Below, in pieces: positions 58,335-64,000 of a DNA stretch of 64,000 nucleotides; positions within the stretch are counted from its first letter, which is position 1; each line of letters opens with the position of its first letter. Source of the DNA: Geodermatophilus nigrescens (GTDB lineage: Bacteria; Actinomycetota; Actinomycetes; Mycobacteriales; Geodermatophilaceae); the NCBI RefSeq assembly GCF_900129495.1, contig NZ_FQVX01000004.1:62001-126000 (forward strand). The letters are read 5' to 3'. Position numbers and translations under genes: made by a program. The notes under the pieces were generated by a model that did not search any database, was not told the origin of the DNA, and saw nothing but the letters and a program-made list of their open reading frames with translations.

Positions 58335-59210
58335 ATGACGGGACCGGTGCGCCGCCGGGCGGTCCGCCGGGCGACGTCCCCGGCCGGGCCGCCCGCGCCC
58401 GCCCAGCCCGCGCCCGCCCAGCCCGCGCCCGCCCAGCCCGCCCCCGAGCCCGCTCCCGCACCGGGGGCGTCCGCGCCGGTCACCGGGCCGACGGGGCAGA
58501 CTGCCCCCGTGACGGTGACGAGCGGGCCCGACGGCGCGACCACGGGGACGGCGACCCTCCCCGACGAGACGCAGGGCCGCGGCCGGCCGGCGCTGGACCT
58601 GCTCATCTGGGACGCGCCGAACATCGACATGACCCTGTCCACGGTCATCGGCGCCCGCCCGACCGCCGCGTCCCGCCCGCGCTTCGACGCGATCGCCGCG
58701 TGGTTCGTCGACGGCGCAGGCGACCCGGCCGCCGCGGACGCGCCCGAGGTCGAGGCCTGCGTGTTCGCCAACATCCCGCCCGTCGTCGGCTCGCTGCAGC
58801 GCTGGGTGGAGGCGCTGCGCGGCTTCGGCTACGCGGTGTTCGCCCGCCCCAAGCAGCAGCCCGACGACGACATCGACCAGGCGATGCTCGACCACATCGA
58901 GGTGCGCACGCACAGCCACCGGCTGCGCCGCCTGGTCGTCTTCTCCGGCGACGGCCGCAACTTCGCCGAGCCGCTCGAGGAGCTCGCGCGGGCCGGCACG
59001 CAGGTCGTCGTCGTCGCCTTCAGCGAGGTCGCGGGCTACGCGATCGGCTCCGACCTGCTCGAGTTCATCGACATCGAGGACGTGCCCGGGGCGTTCACCG
59101 CGCCGCTGGACCGCGTCCGGCTCGACGCGCTCCCGGCGGACGGCGCCTGGCTGCGCCCGACCCGCAGCCTGCGCGACTTCGTGTCCGGGTGGACCGCCCG
59201 CAACGGCTGA
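58335..59210 (+). CDS. NYN domain (PIN-like) putative ribonuclease
   Basis: 291 residues from ATG 58335. The first ~85 residues are Ala/Pro/Gln-rich with a 5-residue repeat. The NYN/LabA-like domain (about 95-270) has acidic active-site motifs LLIWDAPNIDMTL, PKQQPDDDIDQAMLDHI and RLVVFSGDGRNFAEPLEEL, then GTQVVVVAFSEVAGYAIGSDLLEFIDI (landmark VVVAFSE). The central NIDM replaces the common NVD/NLY. PIN-like NYN proteins cut RNA; the target is unknown. It starts 22 bases after the c-di-GMP gene. Confidence 0.87.
   Translation: MTGPVRRRAVRRATSPAGPPAPAQPAPAQPAPAQPAPEPAPAPGASAPVTGPTGQTAPVTVTSGPDGATTGTATLPDETQGRGRPALDLLIWDAPNIDMTLSTVIGARPTAASRPRFDAIAAWFVDGAGDPAAADAPEVEACVFANIPPVVGSLQRWVEALRGFGYAVFARPKQQPDDDIDQAMLDHIEVRTHSHRLRRLVVFSGDGRNFAEPLEELARAGTQVVVVAFSEVAGYAIGSDLLEFIDIEDVPGAFTAPLDRVRLDALPADGAWLRPTRSLRDFVSGWTARNG
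58391..58435 (+). repeat. 15-bp in-frame repeat in the NYN gene
   Basis: Three perfect copies of GCCCGCGCCCGCCCA, coding a PAPAQ-type pentapeptide repeat in the disordered N-terminus. Confidence 0.9.
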
Positions 59211-59233
59211 CACGCCGGTCGGCGGTGTCCGCG

Positions 59234-59259
59234 GGCGCCTCCCGGGGAAGGGAGGCGCC
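59234..59259 (+). promoter_or_regulatory. hairpin burying the ribosome binding site of the Cys-rich gene
   Basis: GGCGCCTCCC (59234-59243), loop GGGGAA, GGGAGGCGCC (59250-59259): a perfect 10-bp stem ending at the base before ATG 59260. The 3' arm contains GGGAGG, the only Shine-Dalgarno sequence. It may block translation until opened, or serve as a terminator for the NYN gene. Confidence 0.65.
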
Positions 59260-59496
59260 ATGGCGGTCTGCGAGGTCTGCGGCAACGACTACGCGATGAG
59301 CTTCGAGGTGGTGGCGCAGGGCGTCACGCACACCTTCGACAGCTTCGAGTGCGCGATCCACCGCATGGCCCCGATCTGCGAGCACTGCGGGGTCAAGGTG
59401 GTCGGCCACGGCGTCGTCGTCGAGGGGCAGTTCTACTGCTGCGCGCACTGCGCGCGCGCCGAGCACGAGGGCGCCGCGGTGGCCGACTCCGCCTGA
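59260..59496 (+). CDS. Cys-rich small metal-binding protein (prokaryotic metallothionein-like)
   Basis: 78 residues from ATG 59260. Eight cysteines and several histidines are arranged as paired knuckles: VCEVCGNDY, FECAIHRMAP, ICEHCGVKVVGHG, FYCCAHCARAEHE, with the strand MSFEVVAQGVTHTFDSF between. The pattern fits a zinc-ribbon/TRASH-like or metallothionein-like fold binding one or two metal ions. Related proteins are widespread in actinobacteria; the role is unproven. A 10-bp hairpin directly before ATG hides its ribosome binding site, suggesting translational control. Confidence 0.88.
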   Translation: MAVCEVCGNDYAMSFEVVAQGVTHTFDSFECAIHRMAPICEHCGVKVVGHGVVVEGQFYCCAHCARAEHEGAAVADSA

Positions 59497-59513
59497 GCCC
59501 GCCGGCGGCCGGG

Positions 59514-60011
59514 TCAGTCGCGCGGGAACTCGGGCGTGCGCGGCTCGGGCACGCGGTCGCCGATGCCCTCGAGCGGGGCGAGCCCCGAGGGCAGCCGGGA
59601 CCAGACGTGCTTGCGGCCGGGCCGGCGCTCCCAGCCGTAGGCCACCGACAGCTGGGCCACCAGGTGTAGCCCCATGCCGCCCAGGGACGGGTCGCGGTCG
59701 ACGGCGGGCACCGGCGGCCGGTCGGGCGCCTCGTCGCTGAGGTCGAGCAGCCACCCGGCGGGGCTGGCCACCACGAGCGCGCGGACGTCGCCGCCGCCGT
59801 GCCGCAGCGCGTTGGACGCCAGCTCCTCGAAGACCAGCAGCAGCCCGTCGCGGGCGTCCTCGGTGGAGGACGTGCTCACCGACGGGTGGGCGATGCGCGC
59901 CCGCAGGTCGGCCCGGACGCGGGAGACGACGTGCATGGCCTCCAGCTGCCAGTGCCAGACGTCGCCGGCCACGGAGGGCACGGGTGTGAGCGGCCACGCC
60001 TCCTGGCCCAT
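59514..60011 (-). CDS. HATPase_c (RsbW/anti-sigma kinase-like) ATP-binding protein
   Basis: 165 residues from ATG 60011. Histidine-kinase-like ATPase fold without a dimerisation/His domain: N box LLLVFEELASNALRHGGG (about residue 72), G1 box LLDLSDEAPDRPP, G2 box DPSLGGMGLHLVAQLSVAYGW. This is the HATPase_c_2 group (RsbW-like) used by Streptomyces and relatives as anti-sigma kinases or regulators of anti-anti-sigma factors. Divergent from a GAF-ANTAR gene across 126 bases. Confidence 0.9.
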   Translation of the reverse strand: MGQEAWPLTPVPSVAGDVWHWQLEAMHVVSRVRADLRARIAHPSVSTSSTEDARDGLLLVFEELASNALRHGGGDVRALVVASPAGWLLDLSDEAPDRPPVPAVDRDPSLGGMGLHLVAQLSVAYGWERRPGRKHVWSRLPSGLAPLEGIGDRVPEPRTPEFPRD

Positions 60012-60137
60012 CGTCCACCCTCCGTCGCTCCGCAGCACCGGCGCCCATCCTCGCCGAAACCCCGTCGTCCCGCAGCGGAGGGTCCGCCGTGGGTCGCCGG
60101 ACGCCCCGAACGGGGGGTCCCAGGGCAGGATGGGCGC

Positions 60138-60869
60138 GTGGAGGACCTGTGGAGGGCGCTGAGCCGGCTGCGGCTGGCCGACCGCGAGCTGTCCGACGTC
60201 CTGGGGGAGGTGACGCGCCTGGCGACCGAGCACGTGCCCGGCGCCGAGTCGACGTCGATCACGCTGGTCCGCGGCGACGTGCCCACCACCGCCGCCCACG
60301 ACGGCGACATGGCGCTGGCGGCCGACGAGCTGCAGTACGCCCGCGGCTACGGGCCCTGCCTGGACGCCGGCCGCGGCGGGGTGCAGCTGCGGGTCGACGA
60401 CATGCGCACCGAGACCCGCTGGCCCGACTACACCGCACGCGTCCTCGCCGTCGGCGTGCGCAGCTCGCTGTCGACGCCGCTGCCCTACCAGGGCACCACG
60501 ATCGGCGCGCTGAACATCTACTCGACGCGGCCCGGCGCCCTCGCCTCCGACACCTCGGCGGAGGCGGCCCGCGAGGTGGCCGAGGCGGTGGCCGTCGCCG
60601 TCGCCAACGCCGACGCGCACGCCCTGCTCGGCGAGCACGCCCGCAACATGGAGCTGGCGATGCAGTCGCGGGCGGTGATCGAGCAGGCCAAGGGCGTGCT
60701 CATGGCGCAGCGCCGGGTCGACGCCGACGCCGCCTTCGACCTGCTGCGCGACGCCTCGCAGCGCTACAACCGCAAGCTGCGCGACATCGCCGCCGGGATC
60801 GTCGCCTCCGTGGCGCAGCCGGCCGGGGGCGTCAGCCCCGACGGGCGGCCAGGTCGCTCAGGCGGCTGA
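60138..60869 (+). CDS. GAF and ANTAR domain transcription antiterminator
   Basis: 243 residues from GTG 60138. A GAF domain (about residues 10-165: VTRLATEHVPGAESTSITLV, GPCLDAGRGGVQLRVDDM, STPLPYQGTTIGALNIYS) is followed by a C-terminal ANTAR RNA-binding domain (about 170-228: MQSRAVIEQAKGVLMAQRRV, AAFDLLRDASQRYNRKLRDIA). ANTAR proteins bind dual hexaloop RNA hairpins to prevent termination. CAGGAT (60126-60131) six bases before GTG suggests leaderless expression. Its 3' end overlaps the convergent nucleoside hydrolase by 38 bases. Confidence 0.93.
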   Translation: MEDLWRALSRLRLADRELSDVLGEVTRLATEHVPGAESTSITLVRGDVPTTAAHDGDMALAADELQYARGYGPCLDAGRGGVQLRVDDMRTETRWPDYTARVLAVGVRSSLSTPLPYQGTTIGALNIYSTRPGALASDTSAEAAREVAEAVAVAVANADAHALLGEHARNMELAMQSRAVIEQAKGVLMAQRRVDADAAFDLLRDASQRYNRKLRDIAAGIVASVAQPAGGVSPDGRPGRSGG

Positions 60870-61782
60870 CCAGGAACTCGACGGCGGCCGGGCTGTCGAC
60901 GGTCTCGGCGACGTCGACCGCGGTGGGGGAGTCCGACACGGTGCGGCGGTCGACCAGCGTCTGGCCGCGTCCGGCGCCGCGGGTGGTGTCGACGACGACG
61001 TCGCGCCGCACGGTGCCCAGCGTGCCCGGCGCGATGGCCTCGGTGAGCGCCAGCGCGTCGTGCACCACCACGCCGGTGGTGCCGTAGGAGCTGCGCGCGT
61101 GGTCGAGGTACTGCTGCAGGATCGCCGCCGCCGTCGCGCCGACGGGGCCCGCGGCGGCGAAGCGGGCGATGCCGCCCTCGTCGAGCACGGTGGGCAGCGT
61201 GACGTCGAGCCCGACCAGCACCGTGGGCACCGTGGCGCCGAGCACCCGGGCCGCGGCCTCGGGGTCGGCCCACACGTTGAACTCCGCCGCCGCGGTCACG
61301 TTGCCGCCGCGGCCCGCCGAGCCGCCCATGAGCACCAGCCGGCCGATGCGGGCGGCGGCCTCCGGGTAGGTGGCCAGCAGCAGCGCGACGTTCGTCCACG
61401 GGCCGATGGCGGCCACGGTCACCGGGGTCTCGGACGCCAGCAGCAGCTCGGCCAGGGCGACCACCGCGGGCCGCGGGTCGACGGCGGCCGGCGAGGGCGG
61501 CAGGTCGACCCCGCCGAGCCCGGTCCGCCCGTGCACGTGCCCGGCCCGCTCGGGCTGCGCGTAGACCAGCGACTCGGCGGCACCGGCGGCCACCGGGACG
61601 TCGGAGCGGCCGGCCAGGTGCAGCACGCGCAGCGCGTTCTCGGTGGTCTGCGCGAGGTCCACGTTGCCGTGCGTGGTGGTGACCAGCCGCAGGTCGACCT
61701 CGGGGCTGGCGAGGGCCAGCAGGATGGCGAGGGCGTCGTCGATGCCCGGGTCGGTGTCGATCACCAGGGGGGTGGCAGCCAC
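60832..61782 (-). CDS. inosine-uridine preferring nucleoside hydrolase
   Basis: 316 residues from GTG 61782. The calcium-binding DTDPGIDDA motif is at residues ~8-16, then VTTTHGNVDLAQTTENALRVL, AAIGPWTNVALLL, LVLMGGSAGRGGNVTAAAEFNVWADPEAA (landmarks LVLMGGSA and EFNVWADPEA), and the C-terminal VVVHDALAL supplying the last Asp. It cleaves ribonucleosides into base and ribose for salvage. The TGGGAT hexamer six bases upstream of GTG may be a leaderless -10. Confidence 0.93.
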   Translation of the reverse strand: MAATPLVIDTDPGIDDALAILLALASPEVDLRLVTTTHGNVDLAQTTENALRVLHLAGRSDVPVAAGAAESLVYAQPERAGHVHGRTGLGGVDLPPSPAAVDPRPAVVALAELLLASETPVTVAAIGPWTNVALLLATYPEAAARIGRLVLMGGSAGRGGNVTAAAEFNVWADPEAAARVLGATVPTVLVGLDVTLPTVLDEGGIARFAAAGPVGATAAAILQQYLDHARSSYGTTGVVVHDALALTEAIAPGTLGTVRRDVVVDTTRGAGRGQTLVDRRTVSDSPTAVDVAETVDSPAAVEFLVSRLSDLAARRG

Positions 61783-61853
61783 CCGCCCATCCCAGCAGAC
61801 GCCGCCGGGCCCGGTCCTCCCCGCCGGTCGCCACCGGTGCCGCTGCGGTCCCG

Positions 61854-62774
61854 TCAACCGCCCCGCGCCCCGGACCGCAGGGCCTCCGCCTGCTCGACGA
61901 CCGCCCGCGCGGCCAGCGCGGCCGCCCGGTCGGGCGGGCGCCGGGTGACCACCAGGGTCCGCCGGCCGGGCCAGGACGGGTCGTCGATCGCGACGACCCG
62001 CACGCCGGCCGGCACGGCGGCGGCCATGGTGCCGGGCAGCACCGTGACACCGAGCCCGGCGGCCACCAGGCCCAGGCGGGTCGTCCAGTGCCGGACGGAG
62101 AAGGCGACCCGCGGCTCGGCCAGGGTGGGCCACGGCCCGAACTGGGGCTCCCCGGGCGCGCCGGTGCCCACGATCCACGGCACGTCCGCCAGGTCGCCCG
62201 GCCGGACCACCGGCGTCCGGGCGAGCCGGTGCCCCTCGGGGACGGCGACCAGCAGCCCGAGCGGGACCAGCGGGGAGACCTCCAGTCCCGCGAGGTCCGG
62301 ATCGGGCAGCCCGGGGCCGGCGGCGACGACGGCGACGTCCGTGCGCCCGGCGCGCAGCCGGCGCAGCGCCACCGGGCTCGCGGCCTCGTCCAGGACCACC
62401 TGCAGGGTGGGGTGCGCCGCCGCGAGGTCCGCGACGGCGCGGGGCACGAGCACCGCGGCCGCGGTCGGGAAGGCGCTCACGGTGAGCCGTCCGGCGAGCC
62501 GGTCGTGCAGCCGGGCCAGCTGCTGGCCGGTGGCGTCGAGCTCGGCGAGCGCGCGCCCCGCACCCCGCAGGACGACCTCACCGGCGGCCGTCAGCTGCAC
62601 GCCGCGCCGCCCCCGGGTGAACAGCCGCTCGCCGACCGCGGACTCGAGCGCCGCGATCTGGCGGGACACCGCCGACTGCGTGTAGCCGAGCTCGACGGCA
62701 GCCGCGGCGAAGGAGCCGCTGGCCGCCACCTGCCGGATCACCCGCAGCCCGAGCACGGTCACCTCGCCGGTCAC
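61854..62774 (-). CDS. LysR family transcriptional regulator
   Basis: 306 residues from GTG 62774. N-terminal winged HTH (about residues 5-64: LGLRVIRQVAASGSFAAAAVELGYTQSAVSRQIAALE, by landmarks SFAAAAVELGYTQSAVSRQ), linker helix, then the two-lobed periplasmic-binding-like effector domain (about 90-300: RLTVSAFPTAAAVLVPRAV, GLLVAVPEGHRLARTPVV, GLGVTVLPGTM). It is divergent from the SDR gene across 86 bases that contain a textbook T-N11-A dyad, so the SDR is the likely target. Confidence 0.93.
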   Translation of the reverse strand: MTGEVTVLGLRVIRQVAASGSFAAAAVELGYTQSAVSRQIAALESAVGERLFTRGRRGVQLTAAGEVVLRGAGRALAELDATGQQLARLHDRLAGRLTVSAFPTAAAVLVPRAVADLAAAHPTLQVVLDEAASPVALRRLRAGRTDVAVVAAGPGLPDPDLAGLEVSPLVPLGLLVAVPEGHRLARTPVVRPGDLADVPWIVGTGAPGEPQFGPWPTLAEPRVAFSVRHWTTRLGLVAAGLGVTVLPGTMAAAVPAGVRVVAIDDPSWPGRRTLVVTRRPPDRAAALAARAVVEQAEALRSGARGG

Positions 62775-62785
62775 CGGACCAGCGT

Positions 62786-62806
62786 GCCATGCGTGTCCCG
62801 CATGGC
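62786..62806. promoter_or_regulatory. LysR-type T-N11-A operator dyad
   Basis: GCCATGCG (62786-62793), TGTCC, CGCATGGC (62799-62806): perfect 8-bp arms with the LysR signature T(62790)-N11-A(62802) inside. It starts 12 bases from the LysR start codon and 55 bases from the SDR start. Confidence 0.8.
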
Positions 62807-62860
62807 TGGGATGCCGATCCCTCGCTACCGCGCAGACCAGATTGGGCGGAGGGTGGAGGC

Positions 62861-63691
62861 ATGACGACGACGTGGTTCATCACCGGGGCGGGCAGCGGGT
62901 TCGGGCGCGAGTGGGCGGAGGCCGCCCTGGAGCGCGGCGACCGGGTGGCGGCGACCGCGCGCTCGGCCGACCGGCTCGGGGAGCTGGCCGACCGGTACGG
63001 CGACGCCGTCGTCCCGCTGGCCCTGGACGTCACCGACCGCGAGCAGGTGCGCGCCGTGGTGGCCGAGGCGCACGACCGGCTGGGGCGCCTCGACGTCGTG
63101 GTGAACAACGCCGGCTTCGGCCACCTCGGCATGGTCGAGGAGCTGGGCGAGGACGAGATCCGGGCGTCGCTGGAGACCAACCTCCTCGGGACGCTCTGGG
63201 TGACCCAGGCCGCCCTGCCGCTCCTGCGGGCGCAGGGCAGCGGCCACCTCGTGCAGGTGACCAGCGAGGGCGGGGTGACCGCCTTCCCCCAGTTCGGCGC
63301 CTACCACGCGGCCAAGTGGGCGGTGGAGGGCCTGTCGCAGTCGCTGCGCCAGGAGGTCGCCGGCTTCGGCATCCGCGTCACCTGCGTGGAGCCCGGGCCC
63401 TACGCCACCGACTTCGCCGCCCGTGGCCTGCGGCGCAGCGACGAGCTCGCCGCCTACGACGACCTCCGCGGCTCGATCGACCGCACCGCCTGGCAGCTCG
63501 GCGACCCCCGGGCCACCCGCGCGGCGATCCTGGCCGTGGTCGACGCGGAGGAGCCGCCCGCGCGGATCGTGTTCGGCCGCGCGCTGGCCGGCATCGAGGC
63601 CGACTACGCGGAGCGGCTGGCCACCTGGCGCCGGTGGGAGCCGGTCTCGCTGGCCGCCTTCGGGGAGGGCGCGGGCACCGCGGCCGTCTGA
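62861..63691 (+). CDS. short-chain dehydrogenase/reductase (SDR)
   Basis: 276 residues from ATG 62861 behind GGAGGGTGGAGG. Classical SDR: cofactor loop ITGAGSGFGREW (about residue 7-18), DVTDREQVRAVV, NNAGFGHLGMVEE (about 82), catalytic Ser in QVTSEGGVTAFPQFG and Tyr-x-x-x-Lys in AYHAAKWAVEG (about 148-152), then EPGPYATDF. Substrate unknown. Its stop lies within the first unit of a 16-bp minisatellite. Likely controlled by the divergent LysR gene. Confidence 0.94.
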   Translation: MTTTWFITGAGSGFGREWAEAALERGDRVAATARSADRLGELADRYGDAVVPLALDVTDREQVRAVVAEAHDRLGRLDVVVNNAGFGHLGMVEELGEDEIRASLETNLLGTLWVTQAALPLLRAQGSGHLVQVTSEGGVTAFPQFGAYHAAKWAVEGLSQSLRQEVAGFGIRVTCVEPGPYATDFAARGLRRSDELAAYDDLRGSIDRTAWQLGDPRATRAAILAVVDAEEPPARIVFGRALAGIEADYAERLATWRRWEPVSLAAFGEGAGTAAV

Positions 63692-63776
63692 CCGAGCGGC
63701 CGTCTGACCGAGCGGCCGTCCGACCGAGCGGCCGTCCGACCGAGCGGCCGTCCGACCGAGCGGCCGTCCGAGCGGG
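63681..63776. repeat. 16-bp minisatellite overlapping the SDR stop codon
   Basis: Five full units of CGGCCGTCYGACCGAG (units start 63681, 63697, 63713, 63729, 63745) and a degenerate sixth. The first two have CTGA, the rest CCGA. The SDR stop TGA (63689-63691) is inside unit 1. Confidence 0.93.
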
Positions 63777-63818
63777 CCGCCGGCCGGCGACCGGGCCGGC
63801 GTGCGGCAGGATCGCGCC

Positions 63819-64000
63819 GTGCCCGACGTCCTGCTCGCCAGCTGTGCCGAGGCCGCCGGGAGGGACGAGGACGAGCCGCTGCTCGTCGCCGCCCTGGCCG
63901 CCGAGGGCCTCACCGCCTCCGCCGCCGACTGGGCCGACCCGACGGTCGACTGGTCCGCCGCGACCGCCGTCGTCGTCCGGTCCACCTGGGACTACGCGCC
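63819..64000 (+). CDS. ATP-grasp-like protein, 5' part (runs off window)
   Basis: 60 codons from GTG 63819 are open to the window end. The N-terminus reads VPDVLLASCAEAAGRDED, LLVAALAAEGLTA, DWADPTVDWSAATAVVVRST, WDYA. The combination 'two-residue acidic pair, LL..AL...G, WxDPxVDW, VVVRSTWDY' is characteristic of the N-terminal region of RimK/glutathione-synthetase-like ATP-grasp proteins common in actinobacteria. The catalytic part is outside the window. CAGGAT (63807-63812) six bases before GTG suggests leaderless expression. Confidence 0.65.
   Translation, partial: MPDVLLASCAEAAGRDEDEPLLVAALAAEGLTASAADWADPTVDWSAATAVVVRSTWDYA

Noticed and set aside
55829..58774. Minus-strand open frame of 981 codons
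   Set aside because: It runs opposite the AidB and GGDEF-EAL genes, shows only Gly/Val/Arg/Ala-rich sequence with no domain, and is explained by high-GC antisense shadowing.

Overview
The window is about 75% GC with dense, tightly packed genes, many GTG starts and Gly/Pro/Ala-rich linkers, which points to a high-GC actinobacterium. The left 21 kb reproduces the well-known actinobacterial order gyrA - DUF3566 - tRNA-Ile - tRNA-Ala - ppiA - PH-domain protein - crgA - DUF881 - trpG/pabA - pknB - pknA - pbpA - rodA - pstP - fhaB - fhaA - tRNA-Leu, as in Mycobacterium tuberculosis Rv0006 to about Rv0020c. The window therefore lies close to the replication origin. A Geodermatophilaceae-like host is an inference from composition and gene style, not proven.

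Layout. (1) 1-8.5 kb: 3' end of gyrA, a DUF3566 membrane protein, two tRNAs, a DLW-39 miniprotein, a lipoprotein, a HupE/UreJ-like membrane protein, a methyltransferase, cyclophilin PpiA, a rhomboid protease and a PH-domain protein. (2) 8.5-9.1 kb: the only gene-free stretch over 300 bases, holding DnaA-box-like nonamers, inverted repeats and terminator hairpins. (3) 9.1-20.8 kb: the cell-envelope growth and division block: crgA, DUF881, glutamine amidotransferase, then a minus-strand operon fhaA-fhaB-pstP-rodA-pbpA-pknA-pknB, mostly with stop/start overlaps. It encodes Ser/Thr kinases, their phosphatase, FHA readers, and a peptidoglycan glycosyltransferase/transpeptidase pair. (4) 21-29 kb: two ECF sigma factor/membrane partner pairs, one partner split by an in-frame amber codon; small regulators; a 13E12/DUF222 HNH endonuclease with a LexA-like box at its start; and an HhH-GPD DNA glycosylase-like protein. 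(5) 29.5-34.8 kb: a tight operon of aldose epimerase, MOSC, S4, RNB ribonuclease, DapC-like aminotransferase and nitrilase. (6) 34.8-44.5 kb: PRC-barrel/DUF2382 protein, CYTH-CHAD protein, metallophosphoesterase, GntR and MarR regulators, phosphotransferase and others. (7) 44.6-51.5 kb: the ferrous-iron system efeUOB followed by a tandem pair of pknA-like kinases. (8) 51.5-64 kb: CinA, AidB-type acyl-CoA dehydrogenase, a PAS-GGDQF-EAL c-di-GMP protein, a NYN-domain protein, a Cys-rich miniprotein behind a hairpin that buries its ribosome binding site, a HATPase/GAF-ANTAR pair, nucleoside hydrolase, a LysR/SDR pair and the start of an ATP-grasp-like gene.

The most notable sequence signals outside genes are two identical 14-bp palindromes GTTCCACGTGGAAC (31355-31368 and 54399-54412), which look like ParB-binding parS sites; the DnaA-box-like cluster; the LexA-like box on the HNH gene; a textbook LysR T-N11-A dyad; operator-like palindromes at GntR, MarR and XRE genes; several minisatellites; and a recurrent '-10 hexamer, 6-7 nt, GTG/ATG' arrangement suggesting leaderless transcripts. 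No CRISPR array, prophage, insertion sequence or clear new multi-gene defence or biosynthetic system was found.
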